The position numbers were made by a program, and so were the translations under genes. The notes under the pieces are model-generated. The model was not told where the DNA came from. It saw nothing but the letters and a program-made list of their open reading frames with translations, and made no database searches. 64,000 nucleotides of DNA. Origin: Hymenobacter sp. BT559 (GTDB taxonomy: Bacteria > Bacteroidota > Bacteroidia > Cytophagales > Hymenobacteraceae). The stretch lies in contig NZ_JAELXV010000001.1 in the NCBI RefSeq assembly GCF_016427535.1, positions 868,001 to 932,000 of the forward strand. The letters run 5' to 3'. Shown in pieces: positions 16,180 to 25,007 of this stretch (its first letter is position 1; each line of letters opens with the position of its first letter).

Positions 16180-18240
16180 ATGACGAATTCGTCCCGTCAC
16201 CTGCGTGGTGCAGCCCTGGTGGCAGCCCTCCTGGGTTTCGGCGCCAGCACCCCCGCGCTGGCCCAGAAAACGACTGCTGCTACGCCCCGCGGCATCAACC
16301 CGGCCTACATCGATAAATCGGTGGCGCCCTGCGATAACTTCTTTCTATACGCTTCGGGCAACTGGCTGAAGAGCCACCCAGTACCGGCCGCCGAAAGCCG
16401 CTGGGGTAGCTTCAATGAGCTGGCCGACCGCAACAACGCTACGCAGAAAGCCATTTTAGAAGACCTGGTGCGCGGTGCGGGCACGGCCAAGCCGGGTTCT
16501 AATGCCCAAAAAGTAGGCTACTTCTATGCCTCGGCTATGGACACGGCCGCTATTGACGCGGCGGGCCTTAAGTACCTGAAGCCTTACCTCGACCGCATCA
16601 ACGGCATCCAAACCTTGCCGCAGATGCAGCAATTCTTGGCCGACCCGCGGGCGCAGGCTGGTAGCGTGTGGTATGGTTTCGGCGTGGGCCAGGACGAGAA
16701 AATCAGCACCCAGTACGCGGTGCAGGTATATCAGGGAGGCCTCTCGCTGCCCGACCGCGACTATTACCTGAGCGACAACGGCCGCATGAAAAACATCCGG
16801 GCCGCGTACCAGACCTACCAGACCAACCTCTTCAAGCTCCTAGGTGACGATGCAGCCACCGCAGCCAAGAATGCCGCGACTGTAACCCGCATCGAAACCA
16901 AACTGGCCCAGGCCAGCCGTAGCCGTGTAGACCTGCGCGACCCGCAGAAGAATTACAACAAGATGACGGTGGCGCAGCTTAGCAAGGAGTATCCCAACAT
17001 CGATTTCTCGCAAGTACTGAAGGCCAGCGGCCTCGGCACGGCTAAGGAAATCATTGTGGGCCAGCCCGAATACCTGAAAGAGGTAAACACCATGCTGGCC
17101 GCCGAGCCCATCGCCGACCAGAAGCAGTATCTCCGCTTCCACCTCGTTACGAGCCTCATTCCGGCTCTGCCCAAGACGTTTGGCGACGAGTCGTTTCGCT
17201 TTGCGCAGGTGCTGACGGGCGCCAAGCAGCAGCAGCCCCGCTGGAAGCGTAGCCTACGCGCCACCGACGGCGCCCTAGGTGAAGCTTTTGGCCAGCTCTA
17301 CGTCGATAAGGCGTTTACGCCGGCTGCCAAGGCGAAGGCCAAGGAAATGATTGAGAACCTGCGCGCTGCCTACGCCGAGCGCATCATGAAAACCGACTGG
17401 ATGAGCGCCGCCACGAAGAAGGAGGCCATCACCAAGCTCAACGCCTTCGCGGTTAAAATCGGGTATCCCGACAAGTGGAAGGACTACTCGAAGCTGAACA
17501 TCGTGCGCGATAGCTACCTCAATAACGTAGTAGCCGCCCGCATCTGGCGCAACCAGGATGAGCTGAACCACTTTGGCAAGCCCATCGACCGGAGCGAGTG
17601 GGGCATGACACCACCCACTGTTAACGCCTACTACAACCCGCCGATGAACGAGATTGTGTTCCCAGCCGGCATCTTGCAGCCTCCGTTCTACGACCCCAAG
17701 GCTGACGACGCGGTGAACTACGGCGGCATCGGCGCCGTGATTGGCCACGAAATGACCCACGGCTTTGACGACCAGGGCCGGCAGTATGACTCGAAGGGCA
17801 ACCTGCGCGACTGGTGGACCAAGGAAGACAATGACAAATTCAACGCCAAGGCCGCGATGGTGGGCAAGCAGTACGACGCTTTCTCGCCCCTCGACTCGGT
17901 TCACGTGAATGGTAAGCTGACCATGGGCGAGAACCTAGCTGACCTAGGGGGCCTCACCATCGCCTACCAAGCCTACCAGAAGACGCCCGAGTTCAAGGCC
18001 AATAAGAGCATCGACGGCTTCACGCCTGCGCAGCGCTTCTTCCTAGGCTGGGCCCAAATCTGGCGTGGCAACGCCCGCCCCGAGTATGTGCGCCAGCAAG
18101 TGCAAACCGACCCACACTCGCCGGAGCAGTTCCGCACCAACGGCCCGCTCATGAACATGCCCGAGTTCTACGAGGCTTTCGGCTGCAAGCCTACCGATAA
18201 GATGGAGCGCCCTGCCGCCGAGCAGGCTCGCATCTGGTAA
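16180..18240 (+). CDS. M13 family metalloendopeptidase, copy 1
   Basis: This 686-residue neprilysin/PepO-type protein has a signal peptide (about 1-28, ending PALAQ). Its family motifs are NAYYNPPMNEIVFPAGIL, the zinc site GHEMTHGFDDQGR (His523, Glu524, His527), the third-ligand motif GENLADLGG, and a C-terminus ending in ARIW. M13 enzymes cleave small peptides, probably in the periplasm. The ATG at 16180 was chosen because the preceding frame lacks a signal peptide and overlaps the likely promoter. A close paralogue lies directly downstream; long stretches of the catalytic half are identical. Confidence 0.93.
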   Translation: MTNSSRHLRGAALVAALLGFGASTPALAQKTTAATPRGINPAYIDKSVAPCDNFFLYASGNWLKSHPVPAAESRWGSFNELADRNNATQKAILEDLVRGAGTAKPGSNAQKVGYFYASAMDTAAIDAAGLKYLKPYLDRINGIQTLPQMQQFLADPRAQAGSVWYGFGVGQDEKISTQYAVQVYQGGLSLPDRDYYLSDNGRMKNIRAAYQTYQTNLFKLLGDDAATAAKNAATVTRIETKLAQASRSRVDLRDPQKNYNKMTVAQLSKEYPNIDFSQVLKASGLGTAKEIIVGQPEYLKEVNTMLAAEPIADQKQYLRFHLVTSLIPALPKTFGDESFRFAQVLTGAKQQQPRWKRSLRATDGALGEAFGQLYVDKAFTPAAKAKAKEMIENLRAAYAERIMKTDWMSAATKKEAITKLNAFAVKIGYPDKWKDYSKLNIVRDSYLNNVVAARIWRNQDELNHFGKPIDRSEWGMTPPTVNAYYNPPMNEIVFPAGILQPPFYDPKADDAVNYGGIGAVIGHEMTHGFDDQGRQYDSKGNLRDWWTKEDNDKFNAKAAMVGKQYDAFSPLDSVHVNGKLTMGENLADLGGLTIAYQAYQKTPEFKANKSIDGFTPAQRFFLGWAQIWRGNARPEYVRQQVQTDPHSPEQFRTNGPLMNMPEFYEAFGCKPTDKMERPAAEQARIW

Positions 18241-18248
18241 GTAGTGGT

Positions 18249-18329
18249 GTACCGTAGACCCTGCGGGTCCGCGAGTTGATTCCTTTACTAAGCCCTACTC
18301 ACGCGCGGACTCACAGAGTCCGCGGTACG
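18249..18329. repeat. imperfect inverted repeat with GTACCG/CGGTAC ends
   Basis: GTACCGTAGACCCTG... (from 18249) and the complement of ...CAGAGTCCGCGGTAC (ending 18329) match at about 20 of 25 positions, with a 31-nt core. It lies between the two M13 genes, before the terminator. Confidence 0.65.
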
Positions 18330-18332
18330 CAA

Positions 18333-18363
18333 GAACCCGCCCTCCCTAGGGGGCGGGTTTTTT
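18333..18363 (+). terminator. terminator of the first M13 gene
   Basis: AACCCGCC(CTCC) pairs with (GG)GGCGGGTT across a CCTAGG centre and ends in TTTTTT. It separates transcription of the tandem peptidases. Confidence 0.85.
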
Positions 18364-18485
18364 GTGTAAGTAGGACTTGCCGCCAAGAGGTCAAAATTTA
18401 GGCATTATTATGCAACTGTGAAGCTTTGCAGCCATCTATACCTTACTTTCACGACCCCTATTGCTCCCTACACTTCACATTTTTT

Positions 18486-20540
18486 ATGACATCCACTACT
18501 ATCTCGCGGCTGGTGCTGGCCACGCTCGGCCTAGGTGGCCTGGCCGCCACCACGGCCTTTGGGCCGCCCGCCAAGCCGAATCCGCCCCAGAAAGGCATCG
18601 GCATCAACCTGGCTAACATCGATACGTCGGTGCAGCCGTGCGAAGACTTTTACCACTACGCCAATGGCGCTTGGCTGAAAAACAACCCCGTGCCAGCCGC
18701 CGAAACGCGCTGGGGCGCCTTTAACGAGCTGGCTAATAACAACCAGGCCGTAGAGCGCCGCATTCTGGAGAAAGCTGCCGCCAACCGCACCGCCAAGGCC
18801 GGCTCGAACGACCAGAAGGTGGGCGATTTCTACGCCGCCGCCATGGACTCGGTGGGCATCGAAAAGGCTGGCCTCAAGTACTTGCAGCCCCGCCTCGACG
18901 AGATTAAGAACCTCAAGAGCCTGGCCGATGTGCAGAAGTACATGGCCAGCCCGCACTACTCGGGCGGCTGGTACGGCATGGGCGTGGGCCAGGATAGCAA
19001 AAACAGCACCCAGTATGCTGTGCAACTGCGCCAGGGTGGCCTCGGCCTCGGCGACCGCGACTACTACCTCAAGCAGGATGGCCGCTCGAAAGCCGTGCGC
19101 ACGGCCTACAAGGCCTACATGACCAGCATTTTCCAGCTCCTAGGTGACGCGCCAAGCCTGGCCGCCACCAATGCCGATGCAGTGTTGGCGCTGGAAACCA
19201 AAATTGCCGAGGCAAGCCGCGACCGTGTGGCTTTGCGCGACCGCCTCAAGAACTACAACAAGGTGCCCGTAGCCCAGGCTACTAAGGACTACCCCAACCT
19301 GAACCTGCCCCTGCGCCTGAAAGAAGCCGGCCTAGGTAGCGCCCAAGACGTCATTATTGGTCAGCCCGAGTTCCTGGCTTCGGTCAATAACCTAATGGCC
19401 AATACACCCATCGCCGACCAACAGCAGTACCTGCGCTGGAATCTGGTAGATGGTACTACTTCGGCCCTGCCCAAGGCTTATGGCGATGCCAACTTCCGCT
19501 TTCAGCAAGTGCTGACGGGTGCCAAGCAGCAGCAGCCCCGCTGGAAGCGCGCCCTGCGCGCCACTGATGGCGCCCTAGGGGAGGCCTTTGGCCAACTCTA
19601 CGTCGATGAGGCGTTTTCGCCTGCTGCTAAGGCCCGCGCCAAGCAGATGGTCGAAAACCTGCGTGCCGCCTATGCCGAGCGCATTATGGCCACCGACTGG
19701 ATGAGCGCGGCCACCAAGAAAGAGGCCATCCAGAAGCTAAATGCCTTCGCCGTAAAAATTGGTTACCCCGACAAGTGGAAGGACTACTCGAAGCTGAAAA
19801 TCACCCGCGAGAGTGCCCTGCAAAACCTGTTTGCCACCGCCGAATGGCGCCGCGCCGACAATCTGGCTAAGTTTGGCAAGCCCATCGACCGGGGCGAGTG
19901 GGGCATGACGCCGCCCACTGTGAACGCGTATTACAATTCGAGCATGAATGAAATCGTGTTCCCGGCCGGTATCCTACAGCCCCCATTCTACGACCCCAAG
20001 GCTGACGACGCAGTGAACTACGGCGGCGTGGGCGCGGTAATCGGCCACGAAATGACCCACGGCTTCGACGACCAGGGCCGCCGCTCCGATGCCAAAGGCA
20101 ACCTGCGCGATTGGTGGACCAAGGAAGACAATGAGAAGTTTAATGCCAAAGCCGACATGGTGGGCAAGCAGTACGACGCCTTCTCGCCCCTCGACTCGGT
20201 ACATGTGAACGGCAAGCTGACCATGGGCGAGAACCTGGCCGACATTGGCGGCATCACTATCGCTTATCAGGCTTTCCAGAAGACAGCGCAGTTTAAGGGT
20301 GGCCAGAAGATTGATGGTTTCACGCCTGCTCAGCGCTTCTTCCTGGGCTACGCCCAAATCTGGCGTGCCAACCAACGCCCCGAGGCCCTGCGCCAGCAAG
20401 TGCAAACTGACCCGCACTCGCCCGGCCAGTACCGCACCAACGGCCCGCTCATGAACATGCCCGAGTTCTACGAGGCCTTCGGCTGCAAAGATGGCAACAA
20501 AATGGTGCGCGCCCAAGCCGACCGCTCGCGCATTTGGTAG
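18486..20540 (+). CDS. M13 family metalloendopeptidase, copy 2
   Basis: The 684-residue paralogue of the upstream gene has the same order of elements: export signal (about 1-25), acidic N-terminal lobe, NAYYNSSMNEIVFPAGIL, GHEMTHGFDDQGR (His521, Glu522, His525), GENLADIGG and a terminal SRIW. The catalytic half is far more conserved between copies than the N-terminal lobe, which would shape the substrate cavity. This suggests duplication followed by change of peptide preference. It has its own terminator at 20563-20592. The ATG at 18486 begins a signal peptide; the upstream frame does not. Confidence 0.93.
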   Translation: MTSTTISRLVLATLGLGGLAATTAFGPPAKPNPPQKGIGINLANIDTSVQPCEDFYHYANGAWLKNNPVPAAETRWGAFNELANNNQAVERRILEKAAANRTAKAGSNDQKVGDFYAAAMDSVGIEKAGLKYLQPRLDEIKNLKSLADVQKYMASPHYSGGWYGMGVGQDSKNSTQYAVQLRQGGLGLGDRDYYLKQDGRSKAVRTAYKAYMTSIFQLLGDAPSLAATNADAVLALETKIAEASRDRVALRDRLKNYNKVPVAQATKDYPNLNLPLRLKEAGLGSAQDVIIGQPEFLASVNNLMANTPIADQQQYLRWNLVDGTTSALPKAYGDANFRFQQVLTGAKQQQPRWKRALRATDGALGEAFGQLYVDEAFSPAAKARAKQMVENLRAAYAERIMATDWMSAATKKEAIQKLNAFAVKIGYPDKWKDYSKLKITRESALQNLFATAEWRRADNLAKFGKPIDRGEWGMTPPTVNAYYNSSMNEIVFPAGILQPPFYDPKADDAVNYGGVGAVIGHEMTHGFDDQGRRSDAKGNLRDWWTKEDNEKFNAKADMVGKQYDAFSPLDSVHVNGKLTMGENLADIGGITIAYQAFQKTAQFKGGQKIDGFTPAQRFFLGYAQIWRANQRPEALRQQVQTDPHSPGQYRTNGPLMNMPEFYEAFGCKDGNKMVRAQADRSRIW

Positions 20541-20562
20541 GCTGTTTTTGAATTAGATGAAG

Positions 20563-20592
20563 AAAGCCCGGCCCTGGTGGCCGGGCTTTTTA
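20563..20592 (+). terminator. terminator of the second M13 gene
   Basis: AAAGCCCGGCC and GGCCGGGCTTTTT form an 11-bp stem with a CTGGT loop and a T run, 22 bp after the stop codon. Confidence 0.9.
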
Positions 20593-20695
20593 TTGTAGTG
20601 CAAGGGCGGCGCACCTAGGCCACCATAGTGCGTTCATTACTTTTGTTTAGCGATTATTACTACCCGTTAGCATTCTGATTTTCTACCATTGATTT

Positions 20696-21895
20696 ATGAA
20701 AAAGATTATTCTTAGCCTAGGGCTGGCCGCCGCGCTGCTGGGCCCGCTGGCCCCGGCAGCTCATGCTTGGGGCTTCTTTGGGCATCGCGTTATCACGCAG
20801 GTGGCTATTTATGAGTTGCCGGCCAGCATGCAGGCGTTTTATTTCCGGCATATGCCGCAACTGGTGCGCCTGTGCACCGCCCCCGACGAGCGCCGCAACC
20901 AGGACAAGGCCGAGGCCAGCCGCCACTACATAGACATGGACCACTACGCCGAGGATAATCCCTTTGCCAAGATGCCCCGCGACTACGAAGGTGCCCAGGA
21001 GAAATTTACGGCCGATACGCTGCGTAAGTATGGCACTGTGCCCTGGACTGTGCTCGACAACCGCGCCAAGCTAGTCGAGGCCTTTCGTGAGCGCGATACC
21101 ACGGCCATTGTCAAGTACTCGGCCGAGCTGGCGCATTACGTAGAAGATGCCTTCGTGCCATTGCATACCACCGTCAACTACGACGGCCAGCTCACCAATC
21201 AGAACGGCCTCCACAGTCTCTGGGAAAGCCAGTTGCCCGAGCGCTATATCCTTACCTATAAGCTGAGCGGCGACGAAGCTAAGGCGCCCGCCAACCCGCA
21301 GAACGCCATTTGGGAAGTGATACAGGGTAGCTACGGTTTCCTCACGGCCACTTTTGACCTCGAAACCAAGGCTAGCAAAAGCTTCACGCCCCAAACTAAG
21401 TACACCTACACCCACCGCTTTGGCAAAACCCAGCGCCGCTACTCCGACGCTTTCGCCGACGAGTACAACAAGCTGGTGGGCGGGCAGGTCGATTTTCGGA
21501 TGCGCCAGGCTGCGCCCATGGTAGCTTCATTCTGGCTCTCGGCCTGGCAAGAAGCTGGCCGGCCCGACCTAGGTGGCCTCATGTACCCGAACAAGCTTAG
21601 CAAGGAAGAGAAGGAGAAGCTGGACGTGCAGCTAAAGGCTTTTAAAGCAAATACGCTGCCCCAAGACCAGCTGCTGCTAGCCCAGCAAAAAGAGAAAAAA
21701 GCTGAGGCCCCCGACGAGATAAAAGCCGCCGACCCCAACGAAGCCCTGCCGCCACCCGAGCCCGAGCCAACCCCCTCCGAAGAGCCCGCTGCTACCGTGA
21801 CTACGCCCGCCGCCCCCGCCAAAGTGAAGGTGAAAACCAAAGGTGCCGCCGGTACCGAAAAAGCGAAAAGCAAGCCCAAGCCCGCCAGCTGGTAG
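20696..21895 (+). CDS. secreted zinc-dependent phospholipase C / S1-P1 nuclease-like protein
   Basis: This 399-residue protein has a signal peptide cleaved before Trp25 (AAHA/WGFFGHR). In the S1/P1 nuclease and zinc phospholipase C superfamily the mature N-terminal Trp and a nearby His (His30 here) bind the trinuclear zinc cluster. Further ligand-like motifs are YIDMDHYAED, ELAHYVEDAFVPLHT and HSLWES. The enzyme could cleave phosphodiesters in lipids or nucleic acids; the sequence does not decide which. The last 90 residues are a low-complexity Lys/Pro/Glu/Ala tail, atypical for the enzyme. The gene is monocistronic. Confidence 0.85.
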   Translation: MKKIILSLGLAAALLGPLAPAAHAWGFFGHRVITQVAIYELPASMQAFYFRHMPQLVRLCTAPDERRNQDKAEASRHYIDMDHYAEDNPFAKMPRDYEGAQEKFTADTLRKYGTVPWTVLDNRAKLVEAFRERDTTAIVKYSAELAHYVEDAFVPLHTTVNYDGQLTNQNGLHSLWESQLPERYILTYKLSGDEAKAPANPQNAIWEVIQGSYGFLTATFDLETKASKSFTPQTKYTYTHRFGKTQRRYSDAFADEYNKLVGGQVDFRMRQAAPMVASFWLSAWQEAGRPDLGGLMYPNKLSKEEKEKLDVQLKAFKANTLPQDQLLLAQQKEKKAEAPDEIKAADPNEALPPPEPEPTPSEEPAATVTTPAAPAKVKVKTKGAAGTEKAKSKPKPASW

Positions 21896-21913
21896 GCTTG
21901 AGTGCAACACTCC

Positions 21914-22020
21914 GGTTGTCCTTGTAAGAAGGCCCGACGAAGCAACCTTTCTTTTAATTTGCTACTACTAGCGATTGTGAAGGAAAGGTTGCTTCATCGG
22001 GCCTCCTCGCAAGGACAACC
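21914..22020. repeat. 38-nt imperfect inverted repeat
   Basis: The left arm 21914-21951 (GGTTGTCCTTGTAAGAAGGC...) and the complement of 21983-22020 differ at 4 of 38 positions. The core is 31 nt and AT-rich. It fills the spacer between the phospholipase-like gene and the cyclophilin gene. Confidence 0.85.
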
Positions 22021-22037
22021 GCTTGTTTTTTTAAAAT

Positions 22038-22772
22038 ATGTTTCTTCGCTCCCTTTTTGTAGTTGCTTCCCTAGGTCTGCTCGCCGCTTGTGGCTCGGCC
22101 GACAAGCCCGCCACTGCGCCTACCAAGGCCGACCTACCGGGCCCTGATATTGCGACGCTGACCGATAGCACGGCGCCGGCCGCGCTGCTTGCCTACGGCC
22201 AGCAATACCCAGGTTCGGAAGTGCTGTTTAAGACGCGCCTAGGTAACATTCGGGTGAAACTTTACGATGATACGCCTATTCACAAAGCCAATTTCCTGCT
22301 GCTGGCCCGGCGCGGCGTGTTCGACGAAACGGTGTTCAACCGGGTGGTGAAAAACTTTGCCGTGCAGGGCGGCCAAACCAGCGAGGCGCGCACCATTACG
22401 CTGCGGCGCTACCGCCTGCCGTCCGAAGTGCGGCCCAATCATTTTCACGTCAAGGGCGCCCTAGGCATGGCCCGCTACAGCGATGAGGAAAATCCGCAGC
22501 GCCTATCGTCCAACACCGACTTCTACTTCGTGGTGGGTAAAAAGCTGACGGCCGACGAGGCCCGCCGCAGCGCCAGCCGCCCCCTCACCCCCGAGCAGGC
22601 CCGCACTTATGCCGCCCGCGGCGGCGTGCCCGCGCTCGATGGCGCTTACACCATTTTTGGCGAAGTAATTGAAGGGCTGGACGTGGTCGACAAAATCTCA
22701 CAAGTGCCCGTAAATCCCAACGATAAGTGGCCTGAGCAAGACGTGGGCATGCAGGTAATGGTGGTGAAGTAA
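22038..22772 (+). CDS. cyclophilin-type peptidyl-prolyl isomerase, lipoprotein
   Basis: The 244-residue protein starts with a lipobox (LLAACGS, Cys18). The cyclophilin fold follows: VLFKTRLGNIRVKLYDDTPIHKANF, FDETVFNRVVKNFAVQGG, and a C-terminal AYTIFGEVIEGLDVVDKI block. An insertion of about 60 residues between the active-site strands (LRRYRLPSEVRPNHFHVKG...) is usual in Bacteroidota members. It would catalyse proline isomerisation during folding of exported proteins. The canonical Arg of the active site is probably in FNRVV, and the Trp that confers cyclosporin sensitivity was not found. Confidence 0.9.
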   Translation: MFLRSLFVVASLGLLAACGSADKPATAPTKADLPGPDIATLTDSTAPAALLAYGQQYPGSEVLFKTRLGNIRVKLYDDTPIHKANFLLLARRGVFDETVFNRVVKNFAVQGGQTSEARTITLRRYRLPSEVRPNHFHVKGALGMARYSDEENPQRLSSNTDFYFVVGKKLTADEARRSASRPLTPEQARTYAARGGVPALDGAYTIFGEVIEGLDVVDKISQVPVNPNDKWPEQDVGMQVMVVK

Positions 22773-22810
22773 TTAGGTAGTTAGGATAAGTTGGGCGCGA
22801 TGCTCGTAGG

Positions 22811-22920
22811 ACCCCGCCCCCTCCCCTCCGGGAGAGGGGAGCCTAACGACTGGTCGCGTTCACTTACGCCCATTTGCGGTCGGCTCCCCTCTCCCGGAGG
22901 GGAGGGGGCGGGGGTGGGGT
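22811..22920. repeat. intergenic inverted-repeat element, copy 3 of 3
   Basis: The left arm 22811-22843 and right arm 22882-22920 match the 39-nt arms of copy 2, except that the left arm lacks six bases. The 38-nt core is unrelated to the other cores. TGCTCGT (22801-22807) and ACGAGCA (22924-22930) extend the symmetry. It lies between converging genes. Confidence 0.92.
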
Positions 22921-22939
22921 CGCACGAGCACCGAGTCTG

Positions 22940-24238
22940 CTATTCGCTCTTATATACCACGCCCGCTTTCATCACAAACCGAGGGCGGGTGAGAGTGGAG
23001 ATATCCTGCAAGGGGTCGCTGTCTACGGCTACAACGTCGGCGTATTTGCCGGCTTCGAGGGCACCTAGGTTAGCGGGGTCGCCCAGGAGCTGGGCGGCGT
23101 TGAGGGTGGCGGCCCGGATGGCTTCGAGCGGTGGCATGCCGGCCTCGGTCATGTAGCCAAATTCCAAGGCATTTTGGCCGTGGCGATACACGCCAGCGTC
23201 GGTACCAAAGGCCACGCGCACGCCCGCCTTGTAGGCGCGCCCAAAAGTGCCCTGCATCACGGTGCCGATGCTGATGGCCTTGCCGGCCACTACGGCCGGG
23301 AAATAGCCAGGGTGGCGCCGCGCCGTGTCGGCCACCGACTTGCCGGCAATGAGGGTGGGCACGTACCAAGCCTTAGACCTCTTGAAAAGTGCAATGCCCT
23401 CGTCATCGAGCAGCGAGCCGTGGTCGATGCTGCTCACGCCGGCCCGCAGTGCCCGCTTAATGCCTTCGGGGCCGTGGGCGTGGCAGGCTACGGGCATGCC
23501 CAGGTCGCGAGCGGTTTCGACCACGGCCCTGATTTCTTCTTCGGTGTACTGCGGGCCGCTGCCGTTGGGGCTGAGGTCGAGCACACCGCCCGTGCTAGCG
23601 ATTTTGATGAGGTCGGCGCCGCGCTTAAACTGCTCGCGCACAGCCTGCCGGCACTGGTCGGGCCCATTGGCAATGTTGCTGGGGTGGCCCAGCTTGTCCA
23701 TCAGCTCGGCGCTGAGGCCGTCGCCTTCATCCATGTGCCCGCCGGTGGCCGAAATGGCCGTGCCCGCCGAGTAGATGCGCGGCCCCGGCACCAGGCCACG
23801 GTTCACGGCATTGCGCAGCGCCGTGTTCACGCCCGAGCCGCCGCAGTCGCGCACCGTGGTAAAGCCCGCCCGTAGCGTGGTCAGGGCGTAGCCTTGGGCG
23901 CGGTAGGCCACATCGGCCGGACCTAGGGTGAACTGCTCGGTAAAGGAGCTGCGGCTCTGCTGGCTTTCGAGGTGCACGTGGCAGTCGATGAGGCCGGGCA
24001 GCACCGTCTTGTTTTCGAGGTTAACGACCTTGTCCTGCGCCGTGGGGGCGGCTGTGTAGCCTGCCTGCACCGCCACGATGCGGTCCTTCTCCACCACTAG
24101 CGTTTGCTGAGTTAGCAGGCGGCCGCTGCGCACGTCGAGCAGGCGCCCACAGTGCAGGTAGGTTTTTTGGGCAAAAGCCGCGGGCCCGGCCAGCCCTAGG
24201 GTAGTGAGTAGGAGTAAGGAGCGAGTAAGCGTGCGCAT
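22940..24238 (-). CDS. exported amidohydrolase (metal-dependent, imidazolonepropionase/prolidase-like)
   Basis: The 432-residue protein has a signal peptide (about 1-23, ending AAFAQ). Its amidohydrolase motifs are DCHVHLES (first metal His pair), DLIKIASTGG (likely carboxylated Lys), CHAHG, SIDHGS and FGTDAG (metal Asp). The set is typical of secreted Bacteroidota enzymes related to Xaa-Pro dipeptidases and imidazolonepropionases; the actual amide substrate is unknown. The CinA-like gene lies 78 bp upstream on the same strand and may be co-transcribed. Repeat copy 3 follows its stop codon. Confidence 0.87.
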   Translation of the reverse strand: MRTLTRSLLLLTTLGLAGPAAFAQKTYLHCGRLLDVRSGRLLTQQTLVVEKDRIVAVQAGYTAAPTAQDKVVNLENKTVLPGLIDCHVHLESQQSRSSFTEQFTLGPADVAYRAQGYALTTLRAGFTTVRDCGGSGVNTALRNAVNRGLVPGPRIYSAGTAISATGGHMDEGDGLSAELMDKLGHPSNIANGPDQCRQAVREQFKRGADLIKIASTGGVLDLSPNGSGPQYTEEEIRAVVETARDLGMPVACHAHGPEGIKRALRAGVSSIDHGSLLDDEGIALFKRSKAWYVPTLIAGKSVADTARRHPGYFPAVVAGKAISIGTVMQGTFGRAYKAGVRVAFGTDAGVYRHGQNALEFGYMTEAGMPPLEAIRAATLNAAQLLGDPANLGALEAGKYADVVAVDSDPLQDISTLTRPRFVMKAGVVYKSE

Positions 24239-24316
24239 AGACGAAAAGACGAAAAAGTGGTAATATTTCGTCGCAAGCTACGCGGTGGCCCGGCTTTCAC
24301 CAACCCCCAGCAACTA

Positions 24317-24838
24317 CTAGTCGTGTTCCGATTTCATAGGCTGCAACCGCGTGAGCAAATCGGTGAGATGCTGGTAGATAAAGTCGGCCGACTGCTGGCG
24401 CATGCTGTTGGCATCGCCCTTGAAGTGTGTGCGAAACTCGTGGATGTGCTTGTCGATAAAGATGGACACGAACACCGTGCCCACCGGCTTGTCGGGGGTG
24501 GCCGAAGGGCCGGGGCCGCATAGGCCAGTCACGGCCACGCACACATCGGCCTGAGGCAGGTGGCGGTGCAGGCCCATCACCATCTCGTTGGTGGTCTGCT
24601 GGCTTTCAGCCGAGTACAGCTCGATGGTCTCGGGGTTCACGCCCAGCAGCTGTTGCTTGGCCTGCACGTGGTAGGTCACCACCGAGCCCAGCAGCACGTC
24701 GCTGATGCCCTCGGCTGGGGCGAGTTGAGCGGCTACCAGGCCGCAGGTGCAACTCTCGGCCAACGCCAGGGTGAGCTTATACTGTAAAAAAAGCTTGACG
24801 AGGGGCGTGCAATCGGAAACGGGGGGAGCGGATTTCAT
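24317..24838 (-). CDS. CinA C-terminal domain protein (nicotinamide-nucleotide amidase)
   Basis: The 173-residue protein matches the stand-alone CinA-C/PncC domain: LALAESCTCGLVAAQLAPAEGISDVLLGSVVTYH, YSAESQQTTNEMV, VAVTGLCGPGP and PVGTVFVSI. PncC enzymes convert NMN to nicotinate mononucleotide and recycle pyridine nucleotides. The usual AESCTGG motif reads AESCTCG here, a change beside the catalytic Ser that deserves notice. The ATG at 24838 gives a sensible N-terminus. It is likely the first gene of a pair with the amidohydrolase. Confidence 0.82.
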   Translation of the reverse strand: MKSAPPVSDCTPLVKLFLQYKLTLALAESCTCGLVAAQLAPAEGISDVLLGSVVTYHVQAKQQLLGVNPETIELYSAESQQTTNEMVMGLHRHLPQADVCVAVTGLCGPGPSATPDKPVGTVFVSIFIDKHIHEFRTHFKGDANSMRQQSADFIYQHLTDLLTRLQPMKSEHD

Positions 24839-24947
24839 AGGATGGGTAAAGCAAGCAGTCGCGTAACCCACACGTTACGCAGGCGTGGCGTTGTCGTGTT
24901 GCGGCCGCGCTTATCGGCCCTAGGTGCCAAAAACGCCGCTTCCGCCC

Positions 24948-24955
24948 TACGTTTG
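24948..24955 (+). promoter_or_regulatory. -7 box upstream of the acyl-CoA-binding protein gene
   Basis: TACGTTTG is a perfect match to the Bacteroidota -7 consensus TAnnTTTG, 53 nt upstream of the ATG at 25008. No clear TTTG is present at the expected -33 position. Confidence 0.5.
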
Positions 24956-25007
24956 TGGCCCTAAGTCCAGCCAGCGCGCCGGTTATTTATTTCTATTCTT
25001 TTTTACC

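Noticed and set aside
17275..17904. A 209-residue antisense frame in the first M13 gene
   Set aside because: A similar shadow occurs in the second M13 copy because the catalytic half is conserved, not because it encodes a protein.
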